17,713 nt of DNA from JBBTQE01 sp038065775. GTDB lineage: Bacteria > Patescibacteriota > Patescibacteriia > Magasanikbacterales > GWA2-37-8. The stretch lies in assembly GCA_038065775.1 (NCBI GenBank), contig JBBTQE010000022.1:1-17713 (forward strand), in the 5' to 3' direction. Numbering within the stretch: position 1 is the stretch's first letter; every line of letters begins with the position of its first letter. Positions 1 through 7,990 of this stretch are shown here, in pieces. The notes under the pieces were generated by a model. The model did not search any database and was not told the DNA's origin. It was given only the letters and a program-made list of their open reading frames with translations. Both the position numbers and the translations under genes were made by a program.

Positions 1-299
1 TTCTTTTTTACTTCATACAAAGTTGTGCCATTGCCTCCGGCAACAAAACTTGGCGTAGTTACATTTTCTCGAACCAACAATTCTTGCAAAGGCGGAACCA
101 GAACTTTTATAGCCGTGGCCGCTCGAGCGGTGATAAAAGCGACCGATTTATTTGTTGCCAATATTTTTGCGACCAAACCAAAAACTTCCGGTTGCTTATG
201 GGTCGCGTCGCTAACGGTTCCGTCATAATCCAAGCCGAATAATTTAATAAGCGGCTTTGCCTCGTTTAATTTTGCTTGAGCCAATTCTGCGTGATTCAT
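1..299 (-). CDS. HAD-superfamily phosphatase, 3' end outside window (partial)
   Basis: About 99 N-terminal residues are visible on the minus strand, starting at the ATG at 297-299 and open to the left edge of the window. The sequence has a clear HAD motif I, LFGLDYDGTV, with the nucleophile and acid/base aspartates at D24 and D26. A motif II-like strand, VAFITARA, has its threonine at T57. The later segment VAGGNGTTLYE resembles the motif-II-proximal cap region of Cof/type IIB hydrolases. HAD enzymes of this kind usually remove phosphate from sugar phosphates. The gene begins 10 nt after the stop of the NeuB-like gene, so it is almost certainly in the same operon and could dephosphorylate that enzyme's product, by analogy with 9-phosphate phosphatases of sialic acid pathways. 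The substrate is inference. Motifs III and IV lie beyond the window, so an inactive relative cannot be excluded. No Shine-Dalgarno is visible. Confidence 0.82.
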   Translation of the reverse strand, partial: MNHAELAQAKLNEAKPLIKLFGLDYDGTVSDATHKQPEVFGLVAKILATNKSVAFITARAATAIKVLVPPLQELLVRENVTTPSFVAGGNGTTLYEVKK

Positions 300-309
300 A
301 AATAATTAT

Positions 310-1848
310 TTATACGATCCAATAGGTTAATACAGTTTTGCGGTTTTTATTATTTAAAATTTCTTGATCTTCATAATAAGAATCGCCAGGGATGTGGGTG
401 GTAGAAATTTCTTCAAGTACGCAACCGTTCTTAGTTGAAAAAGAGTGCATGCCGCCTTTTTCCAAGTAGACAATGTCTCCCGCTTTATAATCCGTGGATT
501 TCCCATCTATGCAAAAAGTTGCATCACCAAACAATACGTGGAATGTTTCGTCCTTAATTTTATGACTATGAGCCGGATGTTGTTGACCCGGCAAAAGAAC
601 AATTAACTTTTTGCAATATTCTTTATTTAAACAAGTAATCAAGCTGGCTCCGAACTCATAAAATTTATCCAATCCATAATGGTGTGAAAGCTCAAAATCC
701 CATTTGCTGGAAACGGGCATGTTTGCCTGTTTTAGTAATTGATTGATTTTTGTGACTGCTTCGTAAACTTTGGCGCGAACATCGTTGCTCATAACATCCG
801 CGCACATGACGGGTTCGTTCTTTTTAATATCTTTTTGGGCGACAAGAACCACGTACTTTGACATTTCATTGGCAAGCATCTGCCCTTCTTGATTCGGAAA
901 GGCAAAGAAACAATTTTTTACTTCAACTCTTTCACCTTGTTTAATATCCGCGGAAGCGAATACTCCGCGTTGAAACTGGCGAATATCGGCAAGTTCTTGT
1001 TTGGCGAATTCATGCCTTTGCCCGGAAACACCGCAAATTTTATATGCTTCTTGCGCGGACTCCAACCATTTTCTCGCTTGCTCTGGAGTCGCGGAATACG
1101 CGTTGAGCGCGTACTTTTCGGTTTTAATACCGACATGTTTTTCGTAAATTCCGGCGCCTTTTGCCACAGCCAACTTTACCGCTTCAAAATTATCCGGCGA
1201 TTCATGCGTAGAAAATCCGATCGTAACGTCGGGGTATCTTTCTCGCAGTAATGATATTTGATTAAACTGCAACTGATCCGCCGGAGTGGGATATTGCCCC
1301 ACGCAATGCATGACCGCAAATTTTTTACCCCTGTGTTGCAAAAAACTTACAACTTTGTCTATATCCTCCAGTTTAACTCCGCCAGTAGATGCGATAATGG
1401 GTTTATCTATTTGGACCATTTTTTCTAAAAGTGGCCAATCGGTAAAAGAACAACTGGCTATTTTAAGTATGTCATAGCCGTGATTTTCAATGCGACCCAC
1501 AGACGCCTCATCAAACGGCGTGCAAATCGTAGTAAAACCAAGTTTTTGCGCTTCGTTTTTCAGAGCCAATAAATTTTCTTCACTCAAACGCGTTTCCGAA
1601 AAACGTTTAATGTATTTAAGATCCATCCTTTCCTTGTAATCCGGATGGATAAACGTGTCTAAATCACGATACTGAAATTTGAAAGCGAAATCAAACTCGT
1701 CAAAGCCTCGGCTGGCCTCGTGAAATTCTCTAATAATTCTTAATCCGTGTTCCACATCCCCCATGTGATTATTGGCCATCTCGAAAATAAAGAGGGGCTT
1801 TGCGTTAGCTTCTTTTCTTTGGCTGAAAATTTGATCTACTTTTTCCAT
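310..1848 (-). CDS. NeuB-family sialic-acid-synthase-like enzyme fused to SAF and cupin domains
   Basis: At 512 aa this is far longer than the usual NeuB (about 340-350 aa). Residues 18-275 form the NeuB TIM barrel: FIFEMANNHMG around E23 and H28, K57, K129 (ILKIAS), and the two expected Mn-binding histidines at H215 (GFSTHE) and H238 (YEKHVG). Residues 288-352 look like the SAF (antifreeze-like) domain, with R294 near the position of the substrate-contacting arginine. Residues 380-490 form a cupin with the metal set H427, H429, E434 and H468. NeuB enzymes condense phosphoenolpyruvate with an amino-sugar to give a nonulosonic acid. Here the usual GPDHxxS stretch after EKH is missing and SDHT is replaced by STHE, so the acceptor sugar is probably not ManNAc. 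The cupin might isomerise or epimerise a sugar or just bind one. A 45-nt AT-rich leader separates it from the SDR gene upstream. The family call is solid; the reaction is inference. Confidence 0.9.
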   Translation of the reverse strand: MEKVDQIFSQRKEANAKPLFIFEMANNHMGDVEHGLRIIREFHEASRGFDEFDFAFKFQYRDLDTFIHPDYKERMDLKYIKRFSETRLSEENLLALKNEAQKLGFTTICTPFDEASVGRIENHGYDILKIASCSFTDWPLLEKMVQIDKPIIASTGGVKLEDIDKVVSFLQHRGKKFAVMHCVGQYPTPADQLQFNQISLLRERYPDVTIGFSTHESPDNFEAVKLAVAKGAGIYEKHVGIKTEKYALNAYSATPEQARKWLESAQEAYKICGVSGQRHEFAKQELADIRQFQRGVFASADIKQGERVEVKNCFFAFPNQEGQMLANEMSKYVVLVAQKDIKKNEPVMCADVMSNDVRAKVYEAVTKINQLLKQANMPVSSKWDFELSHHYGLDKFYEFGASLITCLNKEYCKKLIVLLPGQQHPAHSHKIKDETFHVLFGDATFCIDGKSTDYKAGDIVYLEKGGMHSFSTKNGCVLEEISTTHIPGDSYYEDQEILNNKNRKTVLTYWIV

Positions 1849-1893
1849 ATTTTTGTATTAAAGATAATTACTCTTAAAAGTAAATAAATACTA

Positions 1894-2958
1894 CTACAGT
1901 TTAGTCGTTGTGTCTATAAAACTTTTTATGGTTCTATAAAATCCGTCACGAACGCTGAACCTGCATTTATAACCCAACTTCTCTATTTTGTCTATTGATA
2001 ACATGGGGCGGATTTTATTTTTATTCTCAAGATAATTATTATTTTGTTCACGGCTTTCAAAGATTACTTTCAATTTTTTTTCCGGGAATAATGACACCAC
2101 CAAATTGGCCAAATCTTTAATACACATCCTGCCGTTCTTGTTTCCCACATTATAGCTCTCCCCCGGCTTGCCGTTTAATAGTACTCTAAAGAAACCTTCG
2201 GTCGCATCACAAATATATGTAAAAGTTCGCACGGCCGACCCATCGCTTTTTACAATAATATCTCGATTGTTTACCACGTCGGATACAAACTCGGAAAAAA
2301 CTCTTTTATCGTTTTCTAAATCCATTGTTGGGCCGTATGTATGTTCCGGGCGAACCGCAAACGTTGGCACTCCATATTGGTGGAACCAGCACTTGCACAT
2401 ATTTTCACCCATGCGTTTGCTTTCTGCATAACAATTCCTAATATCCGTGGGATCTAAAAAGCCGAAATCTTCTTCCGAAATAATGCTTTTATCTGCAGAA
2501 CCGCAGACTTCCCCACTGCTAAAAAATAAAAAACTTTTTGATTTTTTTTCTCTAGCCAATTCCAGCAAATTTTTTGTTCCAAAAACATTTGGCGTTATTA
2601 CTCCAACCGGGTCAGTGCCATAAAATTGAGAGCTGGCCGGACTTGCTCCGTGGATTATATAATCAATATTCCCTTCAAAATCCAATTTTTTTGCGATATC
2701 ATCACATCTTATGGAAAAAAAAGGCAAATCCAACAAATCACCAAATCTTTTTTTGGCTTTTTCTAAATTTCTACAAAGCGCGATAATTTTTATATTAAGA
2801 TCGGGATTTTTTTTATTTAAAAAAGCCAGTGTAAACACCATATACGACGGCAACATTCCATTTGCTCCGGTTATTAAAACAGTGGCGTCTTTAAATTTAT
2901 TCCAATCTAGACCGCTTTCGTAAATTGTTTTCAAATCCTCCTGAATTATATTATTCAT
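1894..2958 (-). CDS. NAD-dependent sugar epimerase/dehydratase (extended SDR, UXS/RmlB-like)
   Basis: This 354-aa protein is an extended short-chain dehydrogenase acting on a nucleotide sugar. It has a Rossmann nucleotide-binding strand (VLITGANG, residues 27-34), the active-site segment FFSSGE (135-140), the YxxxK pair Y167/K171 (YAESK), and a C-terminal substrate segment with RPEHTYGP and VRTFTYICD, as in UDP-glucuronate decarboxylases and dTDP-glucose 4,6-dehydratases. The third glycine of GxxGxxG is a proline (P37). An N-terminal extension of about 22 residues precedes the fold. The start overlaps the stop of the methyltransferase gene by 4 nt (ATGA), which supports both the start and translational coupling. 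It could be the reductase, epimerase or second dehydratase for the sugar modified by the enzymes upstream. The exact reaction cannot be read from the sequence. Confidence 0.87.
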   Translation of the reverse strand: MNNIIQEDLKTIYESGLDWNKFKDATVLITGANGMLPSYMVFTLAFLNKKNPDLNIKIIALCRNLEKAKKRFGDLLDLPFFSIRCDDIAKKLDFEGNIDYIIHGASPASSQFYGTDPVGVITPNVFGTKNLLELAREKKSKSFLFFSSGEVCGSADKSIISEEDFGFLDPTDIRNCYAESKRMGENMCKCWFHQYGVPTFAVRPEHTYGPTMDLENDKRVFSEFVSDVVNNRDIIVKSDGSAVRTFTYICDATEGFFRVLLNGKPGESYNVGNKNGRMCIKDLANLVVSLFPEKKLKVIFESREQNNNYLENKNKIRPMLSIDKIEKLGYKCRFSVRDGFYRTIKSFIDTTTKL

Positions 2959-4124
2959 ACTACTTTCTCCAAGCCAAAGCCTCTTAATATGGCGACATTT
3001 ATTTTTTTGTCGTATTTATCGCGTATAATCCTTGCCACTTCATCAGAATAACTGCCCGCGATTACTATGATAGCTTCAACCGGATCAGAGTTAAGCTTAT
3101 CCGGTGACACCACGGGAATATGGGTTGCCGGAGTAAACTTACCTTGTTTAAAATCCGCCGAGTCAATTACATACTTAAGCTTATCTGCTATTCCCAACAA
3201 TGAAATTATCGAAAGAGACTGGTGCCCCGCCCCCCATATTGCCACTTTTTTTTCTCCAAATTGATTAATATAATGGTTGACCTCAGTTTTAAATCGATCT
3301 CGATGTTCGTAAAAAGAGGAAAGATCCATCCTTGATCTTTTCCTTACTGTTGCAGAAATTATATAATCGTACCAGACCTCTTTACAATCGATTATTTCAA
3401 AGCCGTTCAATTCTAACAATAAATTTAATGTTTTTCTAGAAAAATAAAACAAATGATCCCGCATAAATTCGGAAAAAAGATTACTGCGTAATATCATATC
3501 AAAATTGGGAACTTCAACTAAACCCACGGCACCCTCAGCCAAATTGTTGCTTATCCCTCTAAGAACAGCGTTCGGATCAGGCAAATGCTCAAGAAAACTT
3601 AAAATAAAAAAGGCGTCAAACGGACCGTTATTTATTTTATAATCACCACTCTCAACGAATCCCTTTGATACATTTAGTCCGTTTGCTACGCATCGTTTAA
3701 CGGAGCTTTCAGAAAATTCTATACCAAAAGCATTCACTCCATATTGTTTCATTAAGGATAGATACTCACCCGATCCACAGCCAATCTCAATGACTTTCTT
3801 TCCCATTAATGAATTTTGCTGTATGTAATTACTAAACTGTTTTAAGCGAAAGTCTTTCATTTCCGCCGAAAAACCGGAGGCGCGAACAACCTCTTTATAA
3901 TAATAAACCGGATCAACATTTAACTGCACCAAACCGCAGCCGGAGCATTGATAGACTTGAAGATCAGCGCCTTTGTCCGTTTTCAGGGAATCAGCTTCGG
4001 GAAAATTTTGCGCGCCCGTCGGCATATTTTGGTAACTCAACAATGGTTCCTTGTAAAAATTGTTACCACAAACCCTGCACTTATTAATTTTTAAATTATC
4101 CTGTATGACATTCATAACGATCAA
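2955..4124 (-). CDS. Sugar C-methyltransferase-type SAM enzyme, copy 2
   Basis: This 389-aa protein has the three-part layout of nucleotide-sugar C-methyltransferases such as TylC3/NovU/TcaB9. An N-terminal zinc-binding module carries cysteine pairs C16/C19 and C60/C63 (Methyltransf_13-like). A class I SAM-binding core has motif I EIGCGSG (113-119). The C-terminal domain is Rossmann-like, with VAIWGAGHQS and a following VIDS segment (Methyltransf_14-like). The MPTGAQNFP stretch after the first cysteine pair fits this family. These enzymes methylate the carbon next to a 4-keto group of an NDP-6-deoxysugar. Where family members have an active-site EH before YFS, this copy has MRDHLFYFS, keeping the His but with Asp instead of Glu. 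The ATG at 4124 overlaps the preceding stop (ATGA); a second ATG three codons on (4115) is also possible. It sits next to a paralogue. Confidence 0.88.
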   Translation of the reverse strand: MIVMNVIQDNLKINKCRVCGNNFYKEPLLSYQNMPTGAQNFPEADSLKTDKGADLQVYQCSGCGLVQLNVDPVYYYKEVVRASGFSAEMKDFRLKQFSNYIQQNSLMGKKVIEIGCGSGEYLSLMKQYGVNAFGIEFSESSVKRCVANGLNVSKGFVESGDYKINNGPFDAFFILSFLEHLPDPNAVLRGISNNLAEGAVGLVEVPNFDMILRSNLFSEFMRDHLFYFSRKTLNLLLELNGFEIIDCKEVWYDYIISATVRKRSRMDLSSFYEHRDRFKTEVNHYINQFGEKKVAIWGAGHQSLSIISLLGIADKLKYVIDSADFKQGKFTPATHIPVVSPDKLNSDPVEAIIVIAGSYSDEVARIIRDKYDKKINVAILRGFGLEKVV

Positions 4125-5281
4125 TATATTTTGATTACCTCGTTTCTCAACTTCAGGACATCTTTAATTTGGCGGACGACCTCTTCTTGATAAGAAAAGG
4201 TTGAAACCAAAATGGGCGTATCTTCTTTTATATCTTGAGGAGACTTAACCTCAACGCCGTTGATTTTCTTTCCCCTATATCTAGAGTTTGAGTCTACAAA
4301 GTATAGCACCTTGGAAAGATCCAAACCAGCACCAACCAACCTCTGTGTATGTGTTCCCACGCCCCATATAATTATCTTATCGTTTTTTGCAAGTGTTTCG
4401 TTCAAAAATTTGTTTACCTTAACATCCATCTCCCTACATTTTGAAATGTAATCGCCGAGTTTTTTTTCTGTAATATCGTCTTTAACAATTTTATGATTAA
4501 GCTTATTAGAAATTCTTGATAAAACAAAAATATCCGGATCTATTGTTTGGTTTACAGTGTTCTCATTTTTTTGCATTTCAATAACCTCAAAACCAAATTT
4601 CGCCAACAAATTTTTTAATGATAAATCGCTAAAGTAATCAATGTGTTCGATGCTAAACTGTTGGAAAGGCGTAAAAATATACGAATCAAATCGGGTCGCG
4701 TCGGGAACTTCAACAAATAACAGTCCTTCGTCGTTAAGCAATGACCGAATTTTATTCATTGAGCCGCTAAAATCTACAAGATGTTCCAGCACAGCTGATA
4801 AAATTATAACGTCAAATTTTTTATCTACGCTAAGATTAGAAATAGTGCTGGCAACAGCGTTGATATTGTACAATTCTTTTACAGTTTTAACGCACGCCGA
4901 TGAAGGATCAACGCCCAAGAGATTAGAGTATCCCTTTTCCTTGAACATATTTAAAAGACAACCGGTGGAGCATCCAATGTCCATTATATTAACATTCTTG
5001 TTGGTTAAATATGGCACTAGAAAATCAACAATTTTTTTAAAGTATTTTTGATAATCGTCCGATACAACGCCGTCTTTATAGTTGAATTCCCACTTAGACA
5101 TGACTTCGTAGTACTTATTAAATTCATCCTGCCCGGGTATATTATCGGAATAAACAAAACCGCAATTTTTGCAAGCCACAACATCATAACCATCCATTAT
5201 AGCGATCGCATTACTGCCAAAATTTTGTTTAAATATATTATTCTTTTCTTCAGACAAACAAATTGGACACGGCCTTATCAT
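4121..5281 (-). CDS. Sugar C-methyltransferase-type SAM enzyme, copy 1
   Basis: This 386-aa paralogue of the following gene has the same domain order. Zinc-binding cysteines are at C5/C8 and C37/C40 (CPICLS and CKNCGF). The class I methyltransferase core has motif I DIGCSTG (101-107), with the later HLVDFSGS and FVEVPD strands. The C-terminal NAD-fold-like domain starts at IIIWGVGTHTQ. The active-site region reads FSIEHIDYFS, so the Glu-His pair described for C-3-methyltransferases such as TcaB9 appears to be kept. The family transfers methyl from SAM to a carbon of an NDP-4-keto-6-deoxysugar; here the most plausible substrate is the CDP-sugar made by the RfbF/dehydratase pair upstream. It starts 12 nt after the radical SAM gene and overlaps the next gene by 4 nt. 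Methyltransfer to another acceptor, or a non-methylating role for one of the two copies, remains possible. Confidence 0.88.
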   Translation of the reverse strand: MIRPCPICLSEEKNNIFKQNFGSNAIAIMDGYDVVACKNCGFVYSDNIPGQDEFNKYYEVMSKWEFNYKDGVVSDDYQKYFKKIVDFLVPYLTNKNVNIMDIGCSTGCLLNMFKEKGYSNLLGVDPSSACVKTVKELYNINAVASTISNLSVDKKFDVIILSAVLEHLVDFSGSMNKIRSLLNDEGLLFVEVPDATRFDSYIFTPFQQFSIEHIDYFSDLSLKNLLAKFGFEVIEMQKNENTVNQTIDPDIFVLSRISNKLNHKIVKDDITEKKLGDYISKCREMDVKVNKFLNETLAKNDKIIIWGVGTHTQRLVGAGLDLSKVLYFVDSNSRYRGKKINGVEVKSPQDIKEDTPILVSTFSYQEEVVRQIKDVLKLRNEVIKIY

Positions 5282-5293
5282 ATATAAATAAAT

Positions 5294-6307
5294 TTAATAA
5301 TATTTTTTAAGTCTCTCCGCGTCATTATGTATATCATCCTCCGGAAATAATCTGTACTTGATAATATTGCAATTTTCGCAAACCTCACTCGCACATTTTG
5401 CGCCTTCCAACATTGATCTTCTAAACTGCTGGAACTTTTCCCCTCTCCATATCTCGCAGACTGATTCATTGTTGCAATCGCCCATAATCCCGGGGTACTC
5501 GAATGAGTAGCACGGAACCACTTTTCCGTCTGGATTAATTTGCATGTGAAAAAAAGGCTGGGGACAAATTTTAACCTCTGAAACAGGCAGACCAAATTGC
5601 GTAAGCGACATTTCCTTGCCTTTCAAAACCTTTTCGTAGTCTATGCCAGAATGGATTGGAACGGTATGTTCGATTCCTATCGTATCGCAAATATCTCCGA
5701 ATATTTCATAAAATTTCTGCTCATCATCTTTTCCTTCCAAAGCGCTGTCAACAATTTTGAAATACATCTGGGCTTTGCCCTTATGTTCGTAAAAATACTT
5801 CAGGTTGCCGATAAATTTTTCAAAGTTTATATCCGCCCCGCACACCTCCTGATATTTTTCTTTTGATGTGCCCTGTAACGACACAACCAACCTGTTAAGC
5901 CCGGCGGAAATAAGGGCATCCGACATTTGCGGTGTTAAAAGCGAAGCGTTTGTCAAAATTTCAATCGTGTTAGCTATTTCTTTTTCGGCCGTGTATCGAA
6001 CCATCTCCACAATGTCTTTGTGCAAAAGAGGCTCACCGATTCCAACAAAACGAATGACCTTTATTTTATTAGGAAACTTAGCCATATCGTCCACGCACTT
6101 TTTGTACAGATTTAAATCCATCATCACCTTATCGGAAATAAATCCTCGTTTGGAAGGATCTATAGAAAAAATACAATAACAACATTTAAAAACACAGGCG
6201 TATATGGGAAAAATCTGAACGGCGAATGGAGTATCCAAAGGAAGCACTTCAGCAAGTGGTGTTCTTTTGCCACCAGGCGCTTGTCCGCTTAAATCTTTTG
6301 CTTTCAT
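5294..6307 (-). CDS. Radical SAM/SPASM protein
   Basis: This 337-aa radical SAM enzyme carries the cluster motif CVFKCCYC, with the CxxxCxxC cysteines at C38, C42 and C45, followed by GEP at 91-93, which usually contacts SAM. The C-terminal third is a SPASM domain for auxiliary iron-sulfur clusters: C248, C266, C278, C284, C305, C310 and C313, ending in the typical CxxxxCxxC, with an EIWRGEKFQ-like stretch between. SPASM enzymes act on peptides or on small molecules, including aminoglycoside and sugar substrates; there is no peptide precursor gene nearby. It is the third of three consecutive radical SAM genes, 16 nt after the B12-type one. Its substrate is unknown. The surrounding sugar-nucleotide genes suggest dehydration, epimerisation or deoxygenation of a sugar, which is inference. 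It lacks a recognisable Shine-Dalgarno. Confidence 0.88.
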   Translation of the reverse strand: MKAKDLSGQAPGGKRTPLAEVLPLDTPFAVQIFPIYACVFKCCYCIFSIDPSKRGFISDKVMMDLNLYKKCVDDMAKFPNKIKVIRFVGIGEPLLHKDIVEMVRYTAEKEIANTIEILTNASLLTPQMSDALISAGLNRLVVSLQGTSKEKYQEVCGADINFEKFIGNLKYFYEHKGKAQMYFKIVDSALEGKDDEQKFYEIFGDICDTIGIEHTVPIHSGIDYEKVLKGKEMSLTQFGLPVSEVKICPQPFFHMQINPDGKVVPCYSFEYPGIMGDCNNESVCEIWRGEKFQQFRRSMLEGAKCASEVCENCNIIKYRLFPEDDIHNDAERLKKYY

Positions 6308-6323
6308 ACTAATGTTTTAAAAA

Positions 6324-7976
6324 TTATTCCAAACTTTCTAACGCAAACTGGTCCGCGTATTCTTTCCAAAAATCGTTTTTTTTCACTATTTCAATAAATC
6401 TTGCTTTATATACATTATATTTTTCGATCTGATTCATCATTTTTAAACATTTTGCCGCAAAATAATAAGCAAAAGCGTGGTCATCTCTTGCTTTTATCGT
6501 ATTCTCAAAACCTTTTAGCGCCACTTCATAATTTCCCGATCTGACTTCGCCATTAAGAATAAAATTAAGTTCAAGATTCATTGTATAAGCCTTCTCCTGA
6601 ATATATTCGGTCGTGAAGTCCTCGGTCTCAATAATTGCCCTTTTAAAATCACAACTCATATAATCACCCTTGATATAATTTTTCTTCAAGCATATATCCA
6701 ACATCTCACTGCCAACCAGAGGCGTTGCCATGCTTATCCTAAACCATGTGGCATTCAGCGTTTTTAAAAAAGACAACGTGTCGTCAATATCTTGTTTTGT
6801 TTCCCCCGGCAAACCTATAAGAATGGAGATATCGGACGCTATTCCCAGTTGGCGGCAATCACTCAACACTCGTTGCGCAATTGAAAGGTTGAGCGGCTTA
6901 TGCATAACTTCTCTTAAAACTCGATCGCTTCCTGATTCAACGGACAGCACCAAATTATCCATGCCCGTGCTTTTCAGAGCTTCCAGCATTTTATAATCCA
7001 ACGCATACAAAGCCAATGAAGATGGGAAAAAAGTTGTCAATTTTAATTCATTCAAAATGTTCACGATTTCAAAAACTCTTTGCCTGTTCGCCATTAAATG
7101 ATCATCATAAAACACCGCCGTTTCCGCGCCAAATTCATCTCGCAAGCGCGTCAGGTCATCCTTAACTCTTTTCAAACTGTGATAACGCACGACTCTCCCG
7201 TGAACAGAGTGTGACGCGCAAAAAGTACAACGATGCGGGCATCCTCTTGACGTCATGATCGGCATCCCCTTTCTTTGTCTCTCTTTTTCCAATGGAAATA
7301 ATGATAGTAGAGAATTTGCATAGTAATCTCCAACATTCAATAAACTGAAATCATAAAATGGAATGTCGTCTAAATTTTCAATAAAATCAAATTGAAACAC
7401 CTCGTTGTTTTCGACTTTTTCTTTAGTAATCCACGCCGAATGATTTCGGAGAAGTTCTTTTTTATTGCCAGCCTTAACAAGTTCCAACATTGGTTTTTCT
7501 GCTTCCCCATAGCAAATTGCGTCAAAACTGGTGTTGATTTTAAATATTTCTCTATACATGTTAGTCGGAACCCCACCACCAGCGATTATCAACGATTCGG
7601 GAAATATCTTTCGCGCCACATTAGCAAGATCCAGCATGTTGTAATAAGCCGGCGCGAATAAAGTGGAAATACCTATCATTGTTGGTGCGAAATCAATCCA
7701 TTCCTTTTGCGAAATTACTTCAAAAAATAATTCAGAAAATGATTTATAATGAAAACTATCTATATTGTTTAGAACAATATTAAAGTCTAGCAATCTTATT
7801 TCAACCTGCGTATTTTTTTTAAGATACGCGCTTATTGAAATCAATCCTATAGGCACTTCAGTAAGCACGCTCCCGTAGTTTCCCGTTTTTTTTACAACAA
7901 CCCGCTCATTAAAAGCGGGCTTTACAAAACTTTCGAATTTTATATACGGAGGAACAATAAACAAAATTCGTTCCAT
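6324..7976 (-). CDS. B12-binding-domain radical SAM protein with C-terminal helical repeats
   Basis: At 550 aa this has the layout of cobalamin-binding/radical SAM proteins. Residues 1-170 form a Rossmann-like B12-binding-type domain: LFIVPP near the start, VPIGLISISAYL at 41-52, IIAGGGVP at 130-137 and the CYGEAE strand at 155-160. The DxHxxG cobalamin-ligand motif of methionine synthase is not visible, which is common in this class. Residues 238-440 are the radical SAM barrel, with C246, C250 and C253 in SRGCPHRCTFC, YDDH at 280-283 and VLSVESGSD further on. The tail, about 475-540, looks like TPR-type helical repeats. Characterised relatives methylate unactivated carbons or phosphinates, or carry out other radical chemistry such as ring contraction. 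Here a C-methylation or skeleton change on a sugar is plausible but unproven. It starts 14 nt after the previous radical SAM gene. Confidence 0.88.
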   Translation of the reverse strand: MERILFIVPPYIKFESFVKPAFNERVVVKKTGNYGSVLTEVPIGLISISAYLKKNTQVEIRLLDFNIVLNNIDSFHYKSFSELFFEVISQKEWIDFAPTMIGISTLFAPAYYNMLDLANVARKIFPESLIIAGGGVPTNMYREIFKINTSFDAICYGEAEKPMLELVKAGNKKELLRNHSAWITKEKVENNEVFQFDFIENLDDIPFYDFSLLNVGDYYANSLLSLFPLEKERQRKGMPIMTSRGCPHRCTFCASHSVHGRVVRYHSLKRVKDDLTRLRDEFGAETAVFYDDHLMANRQRVFEIVNILNELKLTTFFPSSLALYALDYKMLEALKSTGMDNLVLSVESGSDRVLREVMHKPLNLSIAQRVLSDCRQLGIASDISILIGLPGETKQDIDDTLSFLKTLNATWFRISMATPLVGSEMLDICLKKNYIKGDYMSCDFKRAIIETEDFTTEYIQEKAYTMNLELNFILNGEVRSGNYEVALKGFENTIKARDDHAFAYYFAAKCLKMMNQIEKYNVYKARFIEIVKKNDFWKEYADQFALESLE

Positions 7977-7990
7977 AAATTTAATTACTA

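Noticed and set aside
889..1251. 120-aa open frame on the plus strand
   Set aside because: It lies fully inside the NeuB-like gene on the other strand, has no recognisable domain, and its composition follows the opposite-strand codons.
1849..1893. Possible internal promoter or hairpin in the 45-nt gap before the NeuB-like gene
   Set aside because: Only a 5-bp TTACT/AGTAA stem without T-tract and no convincing -35/-10 pair is visible; the gap is best called an AT-rich leader.
4641..5051. 136-aa open frame on the plus strand
   Set aside because: It is antisense to the well-supported first C-methyltransferase gene and shows no domain or leader.
5278..5595. 105-aa minus-strand open frame overlapping the radical SAM/SPASM gene
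   Set aside because: It is the same strand in a different frame, covering the SPASM cysteines of the real gene; no independent start signal.
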